64,000 nt of DNA. Source: Rhodomicrobium sp. R_RK_3. Its GTDB lineage: Bacteria > Pseudomonadota > Alphaproteobacteria > Rhizobiales > Rhodomicrobiaceae. Of this stretch, positions 8,495 through 16,206 are shown piece by piece (position 1 is the first letter of the stretch; every line of letters begins with the position of its first letter). The position numbers and the translations under genes were made by a program. The notes under the pieces are model-generated. The model was not told where the DNA came from. It saw nothing but the letters and a program-made list of their open reading frames with translations, and ran no database searches. The DNA lies in the NCBI RefSeq assembly GCF_002198715.1, contig NZ_MWLK01000029.1, positions 1 through 64,000 on the forward strand, written 5' to 3'.

Positions 8495-8506
8495 TTACGG
8501 TCGTCA
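8495..8506. promoter_or_regulatory. Degenerate TGAC-N4-GTCA-like site before the PRC-barrel gene
   Basis: Read on the minus strand it is TGACGACCGTAA, one mismatch from TGAC-N4-GTCA, 33-44 bp upstream of the GTG start. It may be a weak member of the operator set described at 3919, or chance. Confidence 0.25.
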
Positions 8507-8517
8507 CGCATCGTGCT

Positions 8518-9171
8518 TCATGCGCTCTGTGCGGCGGCCGCCACGTCTTGCGGGGTCTCATGGCGCCGCGAGCGCAGGCGGAAGGCCAGGATGAGCATGG
8601 CGACGTTAAAGGCCGCGACATAGATGCCCAGCCACCAGGTGAGCACGATGGCTCCGACGGGCGGTGCCGCCATGAGAAGAATGCCGAACACGACGGAAAG
8701 GAAGCCGCTAAGCCCCATCCATCCCCGGCCATAGCGCCGGTTCAGCCGCAATGCCGTCGCAATCATCAGCGCGCCCGAAACGATCGACCAGACAGCGATG
8801 ATCAGTACGAAGGCGAGGATCGTGATGCCGGGCCACAAGAGAGCGAGAGCGGCGACGCCGATCCGCAACAACCCTTCGACGACGAGCAGCGCCCAGCGCT
8901 GTCCTTGTCTGGCCTCCCGCACCGCCGAGATGATAGCCAGCACACCATCGACCAGCATGTACGCGGCAAACAGCATCACGAGCGCGAGCAGCGTGATCTG
9001 CGGCATGACGATAGCGATGACGCCGAAGAGGATGCCAAGCACACCGCGTAGGGCGATGAGCCACCAATTCTGCGCCAGCACCGTGCTTTTGACATCGTTT
9101 AGCCAGTCGTCCGAGACGCTGGCTTGGCGTTTGCGGCGAACATTCACTTCCGCCGTTCCGGTGTCACTCAT
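8518..9171 (-). CDS. hdeD: HdeD-family membrane protein (DUF308)
   Basis: 217 residues from ATG 9171, with AAGGAG eight bases upstream. Six membrane helices in three pairs match the DUF308 repeat pattern: WWLIALRGVLGILFGVIAIVMP, then WALLVVEGLLRIGVAALALLWPG, then GWMGLSGFLSVVFGILLMAAPP. The soluble N-terminus (about 40 residues) is Arg/Lys-rich. E. coli HdeD supports acid resistance at high cell density; homologues are fixed members of transmissible heat-resistance loci. The molecular activity is not known. A TGAC-N4-GTCA palindrome is 87-98 bp upstream. Confidence 0.9.
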   Translation of the reverse strand: MSDTGTAEVNVRRKRQASVSDDWLNDVKSTVLAQNWWLIALRGVLGILFGVIAIVMPQITLLALVMLFAAYMLVDGVLAIISAVREARQGQRWALLVVEGLLRIGVAALALLWPGITILAFVLIIAVWSIVSGALMIATALRLNRRYGRGWMGLSGFLSVVFGILLMAAPPVGAIVLTWWLGIYVAAFNVAMLILAFRLRSRRHETPQDVAAAAQSA

Positions 9172-9492
9172 GATCAAACTCCTTGAGGGCATCGCAGGGC
9201 CAGCATGACGGAGCGATCCCTCAAATGCATAAGAACCTGGAGCGGTGCGGAGCACGATGACGGCTGTCAGCTTGGCCGCTCCGCGCATCAACCGAGGCGG
9301 GGTTTCGGTCTCCCAGGTGAAGCGGCAGGGCGGGGTTCGAGCTTGATGGGGGCCGGCCCCTGCTCGGCGGCATGGTGGGTCGGCGCGGCCATTTGTGCGA
9401 GGAGCGCACAAGCGCCGCCGGGCTCAGCGGAACGTCACGAGGGGCGCCGCTTGCATCCGGGATGAGGAAGGCGGGTTCGCGATGAGCGGACT
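9172..9492. other. Intergenic region between hdeD and the OYE gene
   Basis: 321 bp without a convincing gene. It holds the hdeD Shine-Dalgarno, the palindrome at 9258-9269, and the 3' flank of the OYE reductase. Short open frames here lack ribosome sites and have no recognisable sequence. Confidence 0.6.
9258..9269. promoter_or_regulatory. Palindrome TGAC-N4-GTCA upstream of hdeD
   Basis: TGACGGCTGTCA, 87-98 bp before the hdeD ATG. Read on the minus strand, GCTGACAGCCGTCATCG matches the site at 14205 (reverse complement GCTGACAGGCGTCATCG) at 16 of 17 positions, well beyond the palindromic core. Confidence 0.5.
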
Positions 9493-10614
9493 TCAGCCCC
9501 AGGACGCATCTTCATGATCGTGGCCGGCGCGCTGCCGAAGCGTGTAAAGGATCGGATAGTCGGTATAGCCCTCTTCGGCGCCGCCATACATGGTCGACGG
9601 ATCGACTTCGAGGAGCGGCGCGTCAAGCAGGAACCGTACGACCAAATCCGGATTGGCAATGAAGGGTTTGCCAAACGCCACCATATCGACGCGTCCCTCC
9701 GCGATCGCCGCGTTGGCCCGCTCCTTGTCGAAATGGTAGTTTGCGATGTACAGGCCGCCAAATGCTCGTCTGAGCGTTGCATAATCAAACTCCGCCACCG
9801 GCTTGCCCGTGGTGTCTCCCTCGATGACATGCATATAGACGAGGCCGCGCCGGCCCAGCTCGCCGGCCACGTAATTGAACAAAGCTTGCGGATTGCTGTC
9901 GCGGATGTCGTTGGCGGTCACCTGGGGAGAGATGCGCACGCCCGTGCGCTCCGGCTGCGCGACGCGCGCCACGGCGTCCACGATCTCCAGGAGGAAGCGG
10001 GCGCGGTTCTCGATACTTCCGCCATAGTCGTCGGTGCGCTCGTTGGTGCCATCGCGCAGGAACTGGTCGATCAGATAGCCGTTGGCGCCGTGGATCTCGA
10101 CGCCGTCGAAGTCCGCTGCAAGTGCATTCCGTGCCGCCGTCGCGTATGCCTCAACGATGCTTGGGATTTCATCCCGGCTGAGCGCCCGAGGCGTGGGATG
10201 CGGCTGAAATCCGTCCTTCGTAAAGGCCTGCCCTTCGGCGCGGATCGCGGAGGGCGCAACAGGGGCCACCCCGCCGGGTTGAAAGCTCGAATGGGAGATC
10301 CGGCCCACGTGCCAGAGCTGCAGGAAAATGCGGCCGCCCGCAACGTGCACGGCCCGCGTCACCATCCGCCATGCCTCGATCTGCTCGGCCGAGTGGATGC
10401 CCGGCGTCGAAATATAGCCTTGCCCCTCTGGCACGATCTGCGTCGCTTCGGCAATAATCAAACCCGCGCTTGCCCGCTGGGCATAGTAAAGCGCGTTCAG
10501 CTTGCTGGGGACATTGCTTTCTTGCGCCCGGCTGCGCGTGAGCGGCGCCATGACAGCGCGGTTCTGACGTTCGTAGGGACCGATGACGATCGGCGTGAAG
10601 AGGTCGACGCTCAT
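9493..10614 (-). CDS. Old Yellow Enzyme family alkene reductase (NemA-like)
   Basis: 373 residues, full length for the family. FMN-dependent TIM barrel: N-terminal LFTPIVIGPYERQNRAVMAPLTRSRA, substrate/FMN motif HGANGYLIDQFLRDGTNERTDDYGG around residue 180, and FGKPFIANPDLVVRF near the phosphate site. The catalytic pair is His-Gly-Ala-Asn. Such enzymes use NAD(P)H to reduce electrophilic alkenes, nitro-esters and N-ethylmaleimide, so a role in reactive-electrophile stress fits this island. Close in sequence type to NemA and XenA/B; the exact substrate cannot be told. A TGAC-N4-GTCA palindrome is 70-81 bp upstream. Confidence 0.92.
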   Translation of the reverse strand: MSVDLFTPIVIGPYERQNRAVMAPLTRSRAQESNVPSKLNALYYAQRASAGLIIAEATQIVPEGQGYISTPGIHSAEQIEAWRMVTRAVHVAGGRIFLQLWHVGRISHSSFQPGGVAPVAPSAIRAEGQAFTKDGFQPHPTPRALSRDEIPSIVEAYATAARNALAADFDGVEIHGANGYLIDQFLRDGTNERTDDYGGSIENRARFLLEIVDAVARVAQPERTGVRISPQVTANDIRDSNPQALFNYVAGELGRRGLVYMHVIEGDTTGKPVAEFDYATLRRAFGGLYIANYHFDKERANAAIAEGRVDMVAFGKPFIANPDLVVRFLLDAPLLEVDPSTMYGGAEEGYTDYPILYTLRQRAGHDHEDASWG

Positions 10615-10666
10615 AACTATCCCGCCTTGTTGCTGGGTGAAGATCGCTGCCGAAAGACAATCAGAG

Positions 10667-10684
10667 ACGGCGGCGCACCGCCGT
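10667..10684. other. GC-rich hairpin between the OYE gene and the baeRF-like gene
   Basis: Seven-base stem ACGGCGG / CCGCCGT with a four-base loop, starting 53 bp upstream of the OYE start and just after the baeRF-like stop. There is no T-run, so it is not a clear terminator; it may reduce read-through. Confidence 0.4.
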
Positions 10685-10695
10685 GACGGGCGTCA
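10684..10695. promoter_or_regulatory. Palindrome TGAC-N4-GTCA upstream of the OYE gene
   Basis: TGACGGGCGTCA, 70-81 bp before the OYE ATG and overlapping the stop codon of the upstream gene. On the minus strand it reads TTGACGCCCGTCAC, so one half-site is the extended TTGAC form seen in FNR-type operators. Confidence 0.45.
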
Positions 10696-11406
10696 ATTTT
10701 TGCTTAAGCTGGCCGCCTTCAAATGCCGCTCGGCGATCTCGCGAAGGGCGGCTTCGGTCAGCGCCCGGAGCTCGGTGTCGACGAACGCGGTGATCCGGCC
10801 CAGCAATGAGGGCTGATGCCGCTCGATGAAGGCGCGCAGCACACTCATGGCACTGCTACTGCCTTTGGCGTCACCGACGACAAGCACCTCGGGCTCATCC
10901 TGCAGCGCCTTGATGATGGATTTATAATAGCCGGGGTCTTCCGGCGCGCGCTGGCCCCGATAGTCGTCGGAGTGCTTCAGGCGCAGATTGTCCCGGTGAT
11001 GTTGCGGATCATGCGGATGGAAGCGTTTCACGCGGGCAAGCGGCCCGCCGGGGTGCTCCTGTCTCCAAAGCGCTGCCTCGTGGTGGTCGATGGTCAGGAC
11101 AACGCCGGGCAGCGGCTCGGGGGGCGGTGCCGGAGCTGGCTCGGGGTGGTCGGGGGTTATGCCGGCGGCCCGGAAGAATTTGCGGACCTTGACCACCTCG
11201 TCCTTGTCCAGCGTCTGCTCGCGCGGCAGCAGGAATTTGAGCTGCCGATCCCCGATCGAGAACACGATGTGGCCGTTCTTCAGCTCCTCGACCTCGCCAT
11301 AATGGCGCACAAGCGCGAACACCTCCCGCCATTCCAGATTGGCCGGCTCCGGATGGCCGAAAAGCTCGTCCAAGGTCTTGCGCAATTTCCCGCTGAGATG
11401 CGGCAT
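10693..11406 (-). CDS. Two-domain protein: HicA/dsRBD-like N-terminus and baeRF (eRF1-like) C-terminus
   Basis: 237 residues. Residues 1-85 (LSGKLRKTLDELFGHPEPANLEW, DRQLKFLLPREQTLDKDEVVKVRKFFRAAGI) resemble small HicA-like RNA-binding folds. A Pro-rich linker (residues 88-100) leads to a C-terminal region with ltIDHHEAALWR, a His-rich patch (RFHPHDPQHHRDN) and VLVVGDAKGSSSAM, the pattern of bacterial-archaeal eRF1-like proteins that are proposed to act on ribosomes. I infer a role at stalled ribosomes or with RNA during stress. There is no catalytic GGQ-type motif that I can see. It lies between the OYE gene and clpB on the same strand, 88 bp after clpB. Domain assignment is by pattern only. 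Confidence 0.6.
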   Translation of the reverse strand: MPHLSGKLRKTLDELFGHPEPANLEWREVFALVRHYGEVEELKNGHIVFSIGDRQLKFLLPREQTLDKDEVVKVRKFFRAAGITPDHPEPAPAPPPEPLPGVVLTIDHHEAALWRQEHPGGPLARVKRFHPHDPQHHRDNLRLKHSDDYRGQRAPEDPGYYKSIIKALQDEPEVLVVGDAKGSSSAMSVLRAFIERHQPSLLGRITAFVDTELRALTEAALREIAERHLKAASLSKN

Positions 11407-11494
11407 CTGACGGCTCCTGCTTTAGAGGATCGCTCACGGCGACATGGAATGACGAGCGTTGGACTAAGTGCCGCCGTGGCACTGACGGCGTCGC

Positions 11495-14080
11495 CTACGC
11501 TGCTTGGGAGAGTTGCTGCCCGTTGATGGCGAGGCGGCCGTTCACGACCGACACCCTAATCGTGTCGCCGTCTTTGGCCGTGCCGGAGAGCAGCATCATC
11601 GCCAGCGGGTTCTGCAACTCGCGCTGAATCACGCGCTTGAGCGGCCGGGCTCCATAGACCGGATCATAGCCCGCAGCCGCGAGCCATGCCTTGGCCGCCT
11701 CGTCGATTTCGAGAGTCAGCTTGCGCTCGAGCAGCAGCTTCTGCAGGTTCCTCAGTTGGATGTCGACAATGCGCGTCATCTCCTTCCGCCCGAGCCGGTT
11801 GAAGAGGATGATCTCGTCCAGCCGGTTGAGGAACTCCGGACGGAAGGCGCGCTGCACCACTTCCATGACCTGCCCGCGGGCGGCCTCGGCGGGCTGATCT
11901 TCGAGCAGCGCCGCGAGATATTCGGCGCCCAGGTTCGACGTCAGCACGATGATGGTGTTGCGGAAATCGACGGTGCGGCCCTGTCCGTCGGTCAGCCTGC
12001 CATCGTCGAGGACCTGGAGGAGGATGTTGAAGACGTCGCTATGCGCCTTCTCCACCTCGTCGAACAGGATGACCTGGTAGGGACGCCGGCGCACGGCTTC
12101 GGTCAGCGATCCGCCTTCCTCATAGCCGACATAGCCCGGCGGCGCGCCGATCAGCCGGGCAACGGAGTGCTTCTCCATATACTCGGACATGTCGATGCGC
12201 TGCATGGCGCGCTCGTCGTCGAACAGGAACTCGGCGAGCGCCTTGCACAGTTCGGTCTTGCCGACACCGGTCGGCCCCAGGAAGAGGAAGGAGCCGATCG
12301 GCCGGTTCGGGTCGTGCAAACCGGCGCGGGCACGGCGGACGGCGTCGGAGACGGCGCGGATGGCGGCCTCCTGCCCGACGACCCGCTCGGTCAGCTTTTC
12401 CTCCATGTGGATGAGCTTCTCGCGCTCCCCTTCGAGCATCCGGTCGACGGGGATGCCGGTCCAGCGCGACACGACCTCCGCGATCTCGACGTCGGTCACC
12501 TCCGGCTTGAGGAGCTGCCCCTTGATGCTGGAGGCTTCCTCCAGCTTGCGCTCCAACTCCGGGATGATGGCGTACCGCAGCTCCCCTGCGCGGGTCAGAT
12601 CGCCGCGGAGCTGGGCGGCCTCCAGCTCGTTCCTCGCGCGGTCGAGCTGCTCCTGGAGCTGCTTGACGGCGGCGAGATTTTCCTTTTCCGCCCGCCACTG
12701 AGCGGTGAGCTCGGCCGCCTGGCGTTCCAGCTCGGCGATCTCCTGTTCCACCTTCTCGAGCCGTTCCCTCGAGGCCTGGTCCTTCTCCTTCTTCAGTGCC
12801 TCGCGCTCGATCTTGAGCTGGATGATCCGGCGGTCCAGCTCGTCGAGTTTTTCCGGCTTGGATTCCGCCTCGATGTGCAATCGGCTCGCCGCCTCGTCGA
12901 TCAGGTCGATTGCCTTGTCGGGAAGGAAGCGGTCGGCGATGTAGCGGTGCGAGAGCGTCGCCGACGCGATGATGGCGCTGTCCGCAATGCGCACGCCGTG
13001 GTGGATCTCGTATTTCTCCTTGAGCCCCCGAAGGATGGAGATGGTCTCCTCCACCGACGGCTCGCCGACGAAGACCGGCTGGAACCGCCTGGCAAGCGCG
13101 GCATCCTTTTCGATGTTCTTGCGATACTCCTCGAGCGTGGTGGCGCCGATGCAATGCAGCTCTCCGCGCGCCAGCGCCGGCTTGAGCATGTTCGACGCGT
13201 CCATCGCCCCTTCCGTCTTGCCGGCGCCGACGAGCGTATGCAGCTCGTCGATGAAGAGGATGACGTCGCCGGCTGAGGTCACCTCCTGCAGCACGGCTTT
13301 GAGCCGCTCCTCGAACTCGCCCCGATATTTGGCGCCGGCGAGCAGCAGGCCGAGATCGAGCGAAAGCAGCCGCCGGTCCCTTAGCGTGTCGGGGATGTCG
13401 CCCTTGACGATGCGCTGGGCCAGCCCTTCGACGATGGCGGTCTTGCCGACGCCGGCTTCGCCGATCAGCACGGGGTTGTTCTTCGTCCGGCGCGCCAGCA
13501 CCTGGATCGTGCGCCGGATTTCCTCGTCGCGCCCGATCACCGGATCGAGCTTATTCCGGCGCGCCTCCTCGGTGAGGTCGCGCGTGTATTTGCGCAGGGC
13601 GTCATAGGCCTGCTCGGCGGAGGCGCTATCCGCGGTGCGCCCCTTGCGCAGCTCGGCGATTGCGGCATTGAGGGCCTGCGGCGTGACGCCCGCCCGCTTG
13701 AGAATATCGGCGATCGCGGAGCCGGCGGCCATGGCCAGCGCCAGCAGCGCATATTCGCTCGTGACGAAGCTGTCACCCGCCTTGAGGGCCATCTGCTCGG
13801 CTTGATCGAACAGCCGCGCGGCTTCCGGGCTCATATAGATCTGACCGCTGCCGCCCTCCACTTTCGGCAGTTTTGCCAGCTCGCGCTCGATCTCCTGCTT
13901 CACCTGTTCGGGGCGGCCGCCGGCCGCGGCGATGAGATTGGCGGCAAGGCCATTCGGGTCGTCGAGCAGCGCCTTGGCAACATGGAGCGGCGTGAACTGC
14001 TGGTGTGAACTGCGTAGGGCGAGGCTCTCTGCGGCCTGCACAATGGCTTTGAGGCTGTCGGTGTATTTCTCAATCTGCAT
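11495..14080 (-). CDS. clpB: ATP-dependent disaggregase ClpB
   Basis: 861 residues, the normal ClpB length. The double N-domain (1-145) is followed by NBD1 with Walker A GEAGVGKT near residue 205 and Walker [10 protein letters not shown], a coiled-coil M domain (about 400-520), and NBD2 with GPTGVGKT near residue 605 and [11 protein letters not shown]. The pore motif [10 protein letters not shown] is present in NBD1 and GYVGYEEGG in NBD2. No ClpP-binding loop or ClpK/ClpG-type N-terminal extension is seen. ClpB threads aggregated proteins through its ring together with DnaK. In tLST islands the disaggregase is ClpK/ClpG; here a plain ClpB fills that place. Divergent from the trxR-like gene. 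Confidence 0.96.
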   Translation of the reverse strand: MQIEKYTDSLKAIVQAAESLALRSSHQQFTPLHVAKALLDDPNGLAANLIAAAGGRPEQVKQEIERELAKLPKVEGGSGQIYMSPEAARLFDQAEQMALKAGDSFVTSEYALLALAMAAGSAIADILKRAGVTPQALNAAIAELRKGRTADSASAEQAYDALRKYTRDLTEEARRNKLDPVIGRDEEIRRTIQVLARRTKNNPVLIGEAGVGKTAIVEGLAQRIVKGDIPDTLRDRRLLSLDLGLLLAGAKYRGEFEERLKAVLQEVTSAGDVILFIDELHTLVGAGKTEGAMDASNMLKPALARGELHCIGATTLEEYRKNIEKDAALARRFQPVFVGEPSVEETISILRGLKEKYEIHHGVRIADSAIIASATLSHRYIADRFLPDKAIDLIDEAASRLHIEAESKPEKLDELDRRIIQLKIEREALKKEKDQASRERLEKVEQEIAELERQAAELTAQWRAEKENLAAVKQLQEQLDRARNELEAAQLRGDLTRAGELRYAIIPELERKLEEASSIKGQLLKPEVTDVEIAEVVSRWTGIPVDRMLEGEREKLIHMEEKLTERVVGQEAAIRAVSDAVRRARAGLHDPNRPIGSFLFLGPTGVGKTELCKALAEFLFDDERAMQRIDMSEYMEKHSVARLIGAPPGYVGYEEGGSLTEAVRRRPYQVILFDEVEKAHSDVFNILLQVLDDGRLTDGQGRTVDFRNTIIVLTSNLGAEYLAALLEDQPAEAARGQVMEVVQRAFRPEFLNRLDEIILFNRLGRKEMTRIVDIQLRNLQKLLLERKLTLEIDEAAKAWLAAAGYDPVYGARPLKRVIQRELQNPLAMMLLSGTAKDGDTIRVSVVNGRLAINGQQLSQAA

Positions 14081-14204
14081 GGCGTTCCCTCATCGCTGTC
14101 GGAGCATTGGGCGTGCCTTCGGTCGAAGGCTGCCGATCCACAGCATCGTCCGAGAGCGCTGACCGCGGCCCTTTTATTCCGGGGAAACGCCGAGGAGGGC
14201 GCGA

Positions 14205-14216
14205 TGACGCCTGTCA
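14205..14216. promoter_or_regulatory. Palindrome TGAC-N4-GTCA between clpB and the trxR-like gene
   Basis: TGACGCCTGTCA, 54-65 bp upstream of the flavoprotein ATG and 125-136 bp upstream of the clpB ATG. Flanks are shared with the hdeD site (9258). A start at 14204 for the flavoprotein would place this site inside the gene, another reason to prefer 14270. Confidence 0.5.
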
Positions 14217-14269
14217 GCGACGAATGCGAATCTTTGCTGCACGCAGAAAACCAACCGAGGAGCCCATCC

Positions 14270-15946
14270 ATGTCGACGACCGATAGCCGCCACGATGAAA
14301 TGTTCCCTAAGCTCGACCTCGGTGAGATCGACCGGCTCCGCCGGTTCGGCACCGTTCGGCGCTACCGGCCCGGCGAGGCGCTCTTCATTACGGGAGAGGT
14401 CGCTCCAGGCATGGCCGTACTGATCCGCGGCTCGGTGCGGGTCGTACGGCGCGATCCGCTCGGGCATAGCGCTCCCATCGTCGAGCAGGGGCAGGGCGAG
14501 TTCGTCGCCGAGGTCGGGCAATTGTCGGGCCAGCCGGCCCTGATCGACGTCGACGCCATCGAGGAGGTGGAAGCCCTTGTAATCCCGCCTAAGAACCTGC
14601 AGGCGCTGATGATCGAGGAGGCCGAACTCGGAGAGCGGATCATACGGGCCTTGATTTTGCGGCGCGTCGCGCTGATCGAGGCTGGAGCCGGCGGCCCCGT
14701 GCTGATCGGCCCTGAATCCAGTCCGGACGTCATCCGGCTGCAGGGGTTTCTCGCCCGCAATGGCTATCCGCATCAACTGCTCGATCCGGCGCAGGACCGC
14801 GATGCGGCGGAACTGGTGAGACGTTATTCCCCTGATTCTTCGGATCTGCCGCTTGCGGTGTGCCCCAAGGGAACGATTTTGAAAAATCCAAGTGAGGCGG
14901 AGCTGGCGAAGGCCCTCGGAATGGTGCCGATCGAGGAATGCGATCGCACCTACGACGTCGCGGTCGTCGGCGCCGGACCCGCCGGTCTCTCGGCCGCCGT
15001 CTACGCTGCCTCCGAGGGGCTCTCGGTGATCGTGCTCGATGCGCGGGCCTTTGGCGGCCAGGCGGGAGCGAGCACGCGGATCGAGAACTTTCTGGGCTTT
15101 CCGGCCGGAATTTCCGGACAGGCACTCATGGCGCGCGCTCATGTTCAGGCGCAGAAATTCGGTGCCGTCATGGCGATCCCTAGCGAAGTCACTCGCCTCG
15201 ATCTGGCCGAAACACCGAAAACGCTGCACTTAGGGGACGACCGCTCTGTCGAGGCATCGATGGTGGTGATCGCGACCGGCGCACGCTACCGGCGTCTCGA
15301 CGTGCCGAATTTCGACGACTTTGAGGGGCGTGGCATCTGGTACTGGACGTCCCCCGTCGAAGCTCGCCTGTGCCGCAACGAGGAGATCGTACTCGTGGGC
15401 GGCGGTAATTCCGCGGGCCAGGCCGCCGTTTTCCTGCGGAGCTTCGCCAAGAAAATTTGGATGCTGGTGCGCGGCCCTAGCCTTGCCGAAAGCATGTCGC
15501 GCTACCTCATCGACCGGATCCGGGCGACCGAGAATATCGAGGTCCTTACCAACACGGAAATCGTAGGGCTTTACGGGAGCGCGGAGAGACAATTGGAGCG
15601 CGTGCGCTGGCGCAACAACGTCACCGGCGAGGAAACGGAGAAACCGATCCGCCATGTGTTCCTGTTCATCGGCGCCGAACCGGCGACGGCCTGGCTGAAG
15701 GACAGCCGCATAGCGCTCGATTCAAGAAACTTCATTCTGACGGGCTCGGACGTCTGGCCATCAAAGGACGGTTCGTCCGAGGGGAGCGATGGCCGCCCCC
15801 TGCCGCTGGAGACGAGTGTGAAACGCGTCTTCGCCATCGGCGACGTACGCTCTGGATCGGTAAAGCGGGTCGGCGCCGCCATGGGTGAGGGCGCCACTGG
15901 CGTAGCCGAACTGCATGCCAGTATGGCCAAAGGCACCCACCGATAA
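14270..15946 (+). CDS. cNMP-binding domain fused to a thioredoxin-reductase-like flavoprotein
   Basis: 558 residues from ATG 14270 (GAGGAG upstream). Residues 10-130 form a cyclic-nucleotide-binding-like beta-roll (RRYRPGEALFITGEVAPGMAV, EFVAEVGQLSGQPALIDVDA). Residues 135-225 are a linker with a thioredoxin-like look, and 225-558 a thioredoxin-reductase fold: FAD motif VVGAGPAGLSAAVYAASEG, NADPH motif VGGGNSAGQAA, and C-terminal AIGDVRSGSVKRVGAA. The redox CxxC of true thioredoxin reductase is missing: the region reads GIWYWTSPVEARLC. It therefore probably passes electrons to another acceptor. Possible regulation by a small molecule through the cNMP domain. Divergent from clpB. Confidence 0.88.
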   Translation: MSTTDSRHDEMFPKLDLGEIDRLRRFGTVRRYRPGEALFITGEVAPGMAVLIRGSVRVVRRDPLGHSAPIVEQGQGEFVAEVGQLSGQPALIDVDAIEEVEALVIPPKNLQALMIEEAELGERIIRALILRRVALIEAGAGGPVLIGPESSPDVIRLQGFLARNGYPHQLLDPAQDRDAAELVRRYSPDSSDLPLAVCPKGTILKNPSEAELAKALGMVPIEECDRTYDVAVVGAGPAGLSAAVYAASEGLSVIVLDARAFGGQAGASTRIENFLGFPAGISGQALMARAHVQAQKFGAVMAIPSEVTRLDLAETPKTLHLGDDRSVEASMVVIATGARYRRLDVPNFDDFEGRGIWYWTSPVEARLCRNEEIVLVGGGNSAGQAAVFLRSFAKKIWMLVRGPSLAESMSRYLIDRIRATENIEVLTNTEIVGLYGSAERQLERVRWRNNVTGEETEKPIRHVFLFIGAEPATAWLKDSRIALDSRNFILTGSDVWPSKDGSSEGSDGRPLPLETSVKRVFAIGDVRSGSVKRVGAAMGEGATGVAELHASMAKGTHR

Positions 15947-16206
15947 GCTCGGAGAGGCGCAGACTCGCGGCCGCCGCGCTTTCACTCACACGCATCAAGG
16001 CTTGCGCGCATATATGACGTCGACCGTCGTGGTTTCCTTGACGTCACCCGTGATTTTCGTCGGTGACTTCGTAAGTCCAGCGATCGCCGGGCAGAACGCC
16101 CGCGACATCGGCCGTCTGCGCTGTCGCCGACGGCCGGGTGGCCCGTAGAGCGGGACGATGGGCGACATCCGCCGCCTATCATCGTCCCGCTCCGAGTCTC
16201 ACGCGT

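Noticed and set aside
9205-9465. 86-codon frame between hdeD and OYE
   Set aside because: Composition-driven, overlaps the regulatory palindrome, and has no ribosome site.
11504-13276. 590-codon open frame antisense to clpB
   Set aside because: Mirror of codon bias in a GC-rich gene; no start signal or domain.
14204-14269. Upstream ATG for the cNMP-flavoprotein
   Set aside because: It lacks a ribosome site as good as that of 14270 and would place the TGAC-N4-GTCA palindrome inside the gene.
15947-16206. Possible operator GACTT-cgt-AAGTC near 16064
   Set aside because: Not close to a gene start on either strand and not repeated elsewhere that I noticed.
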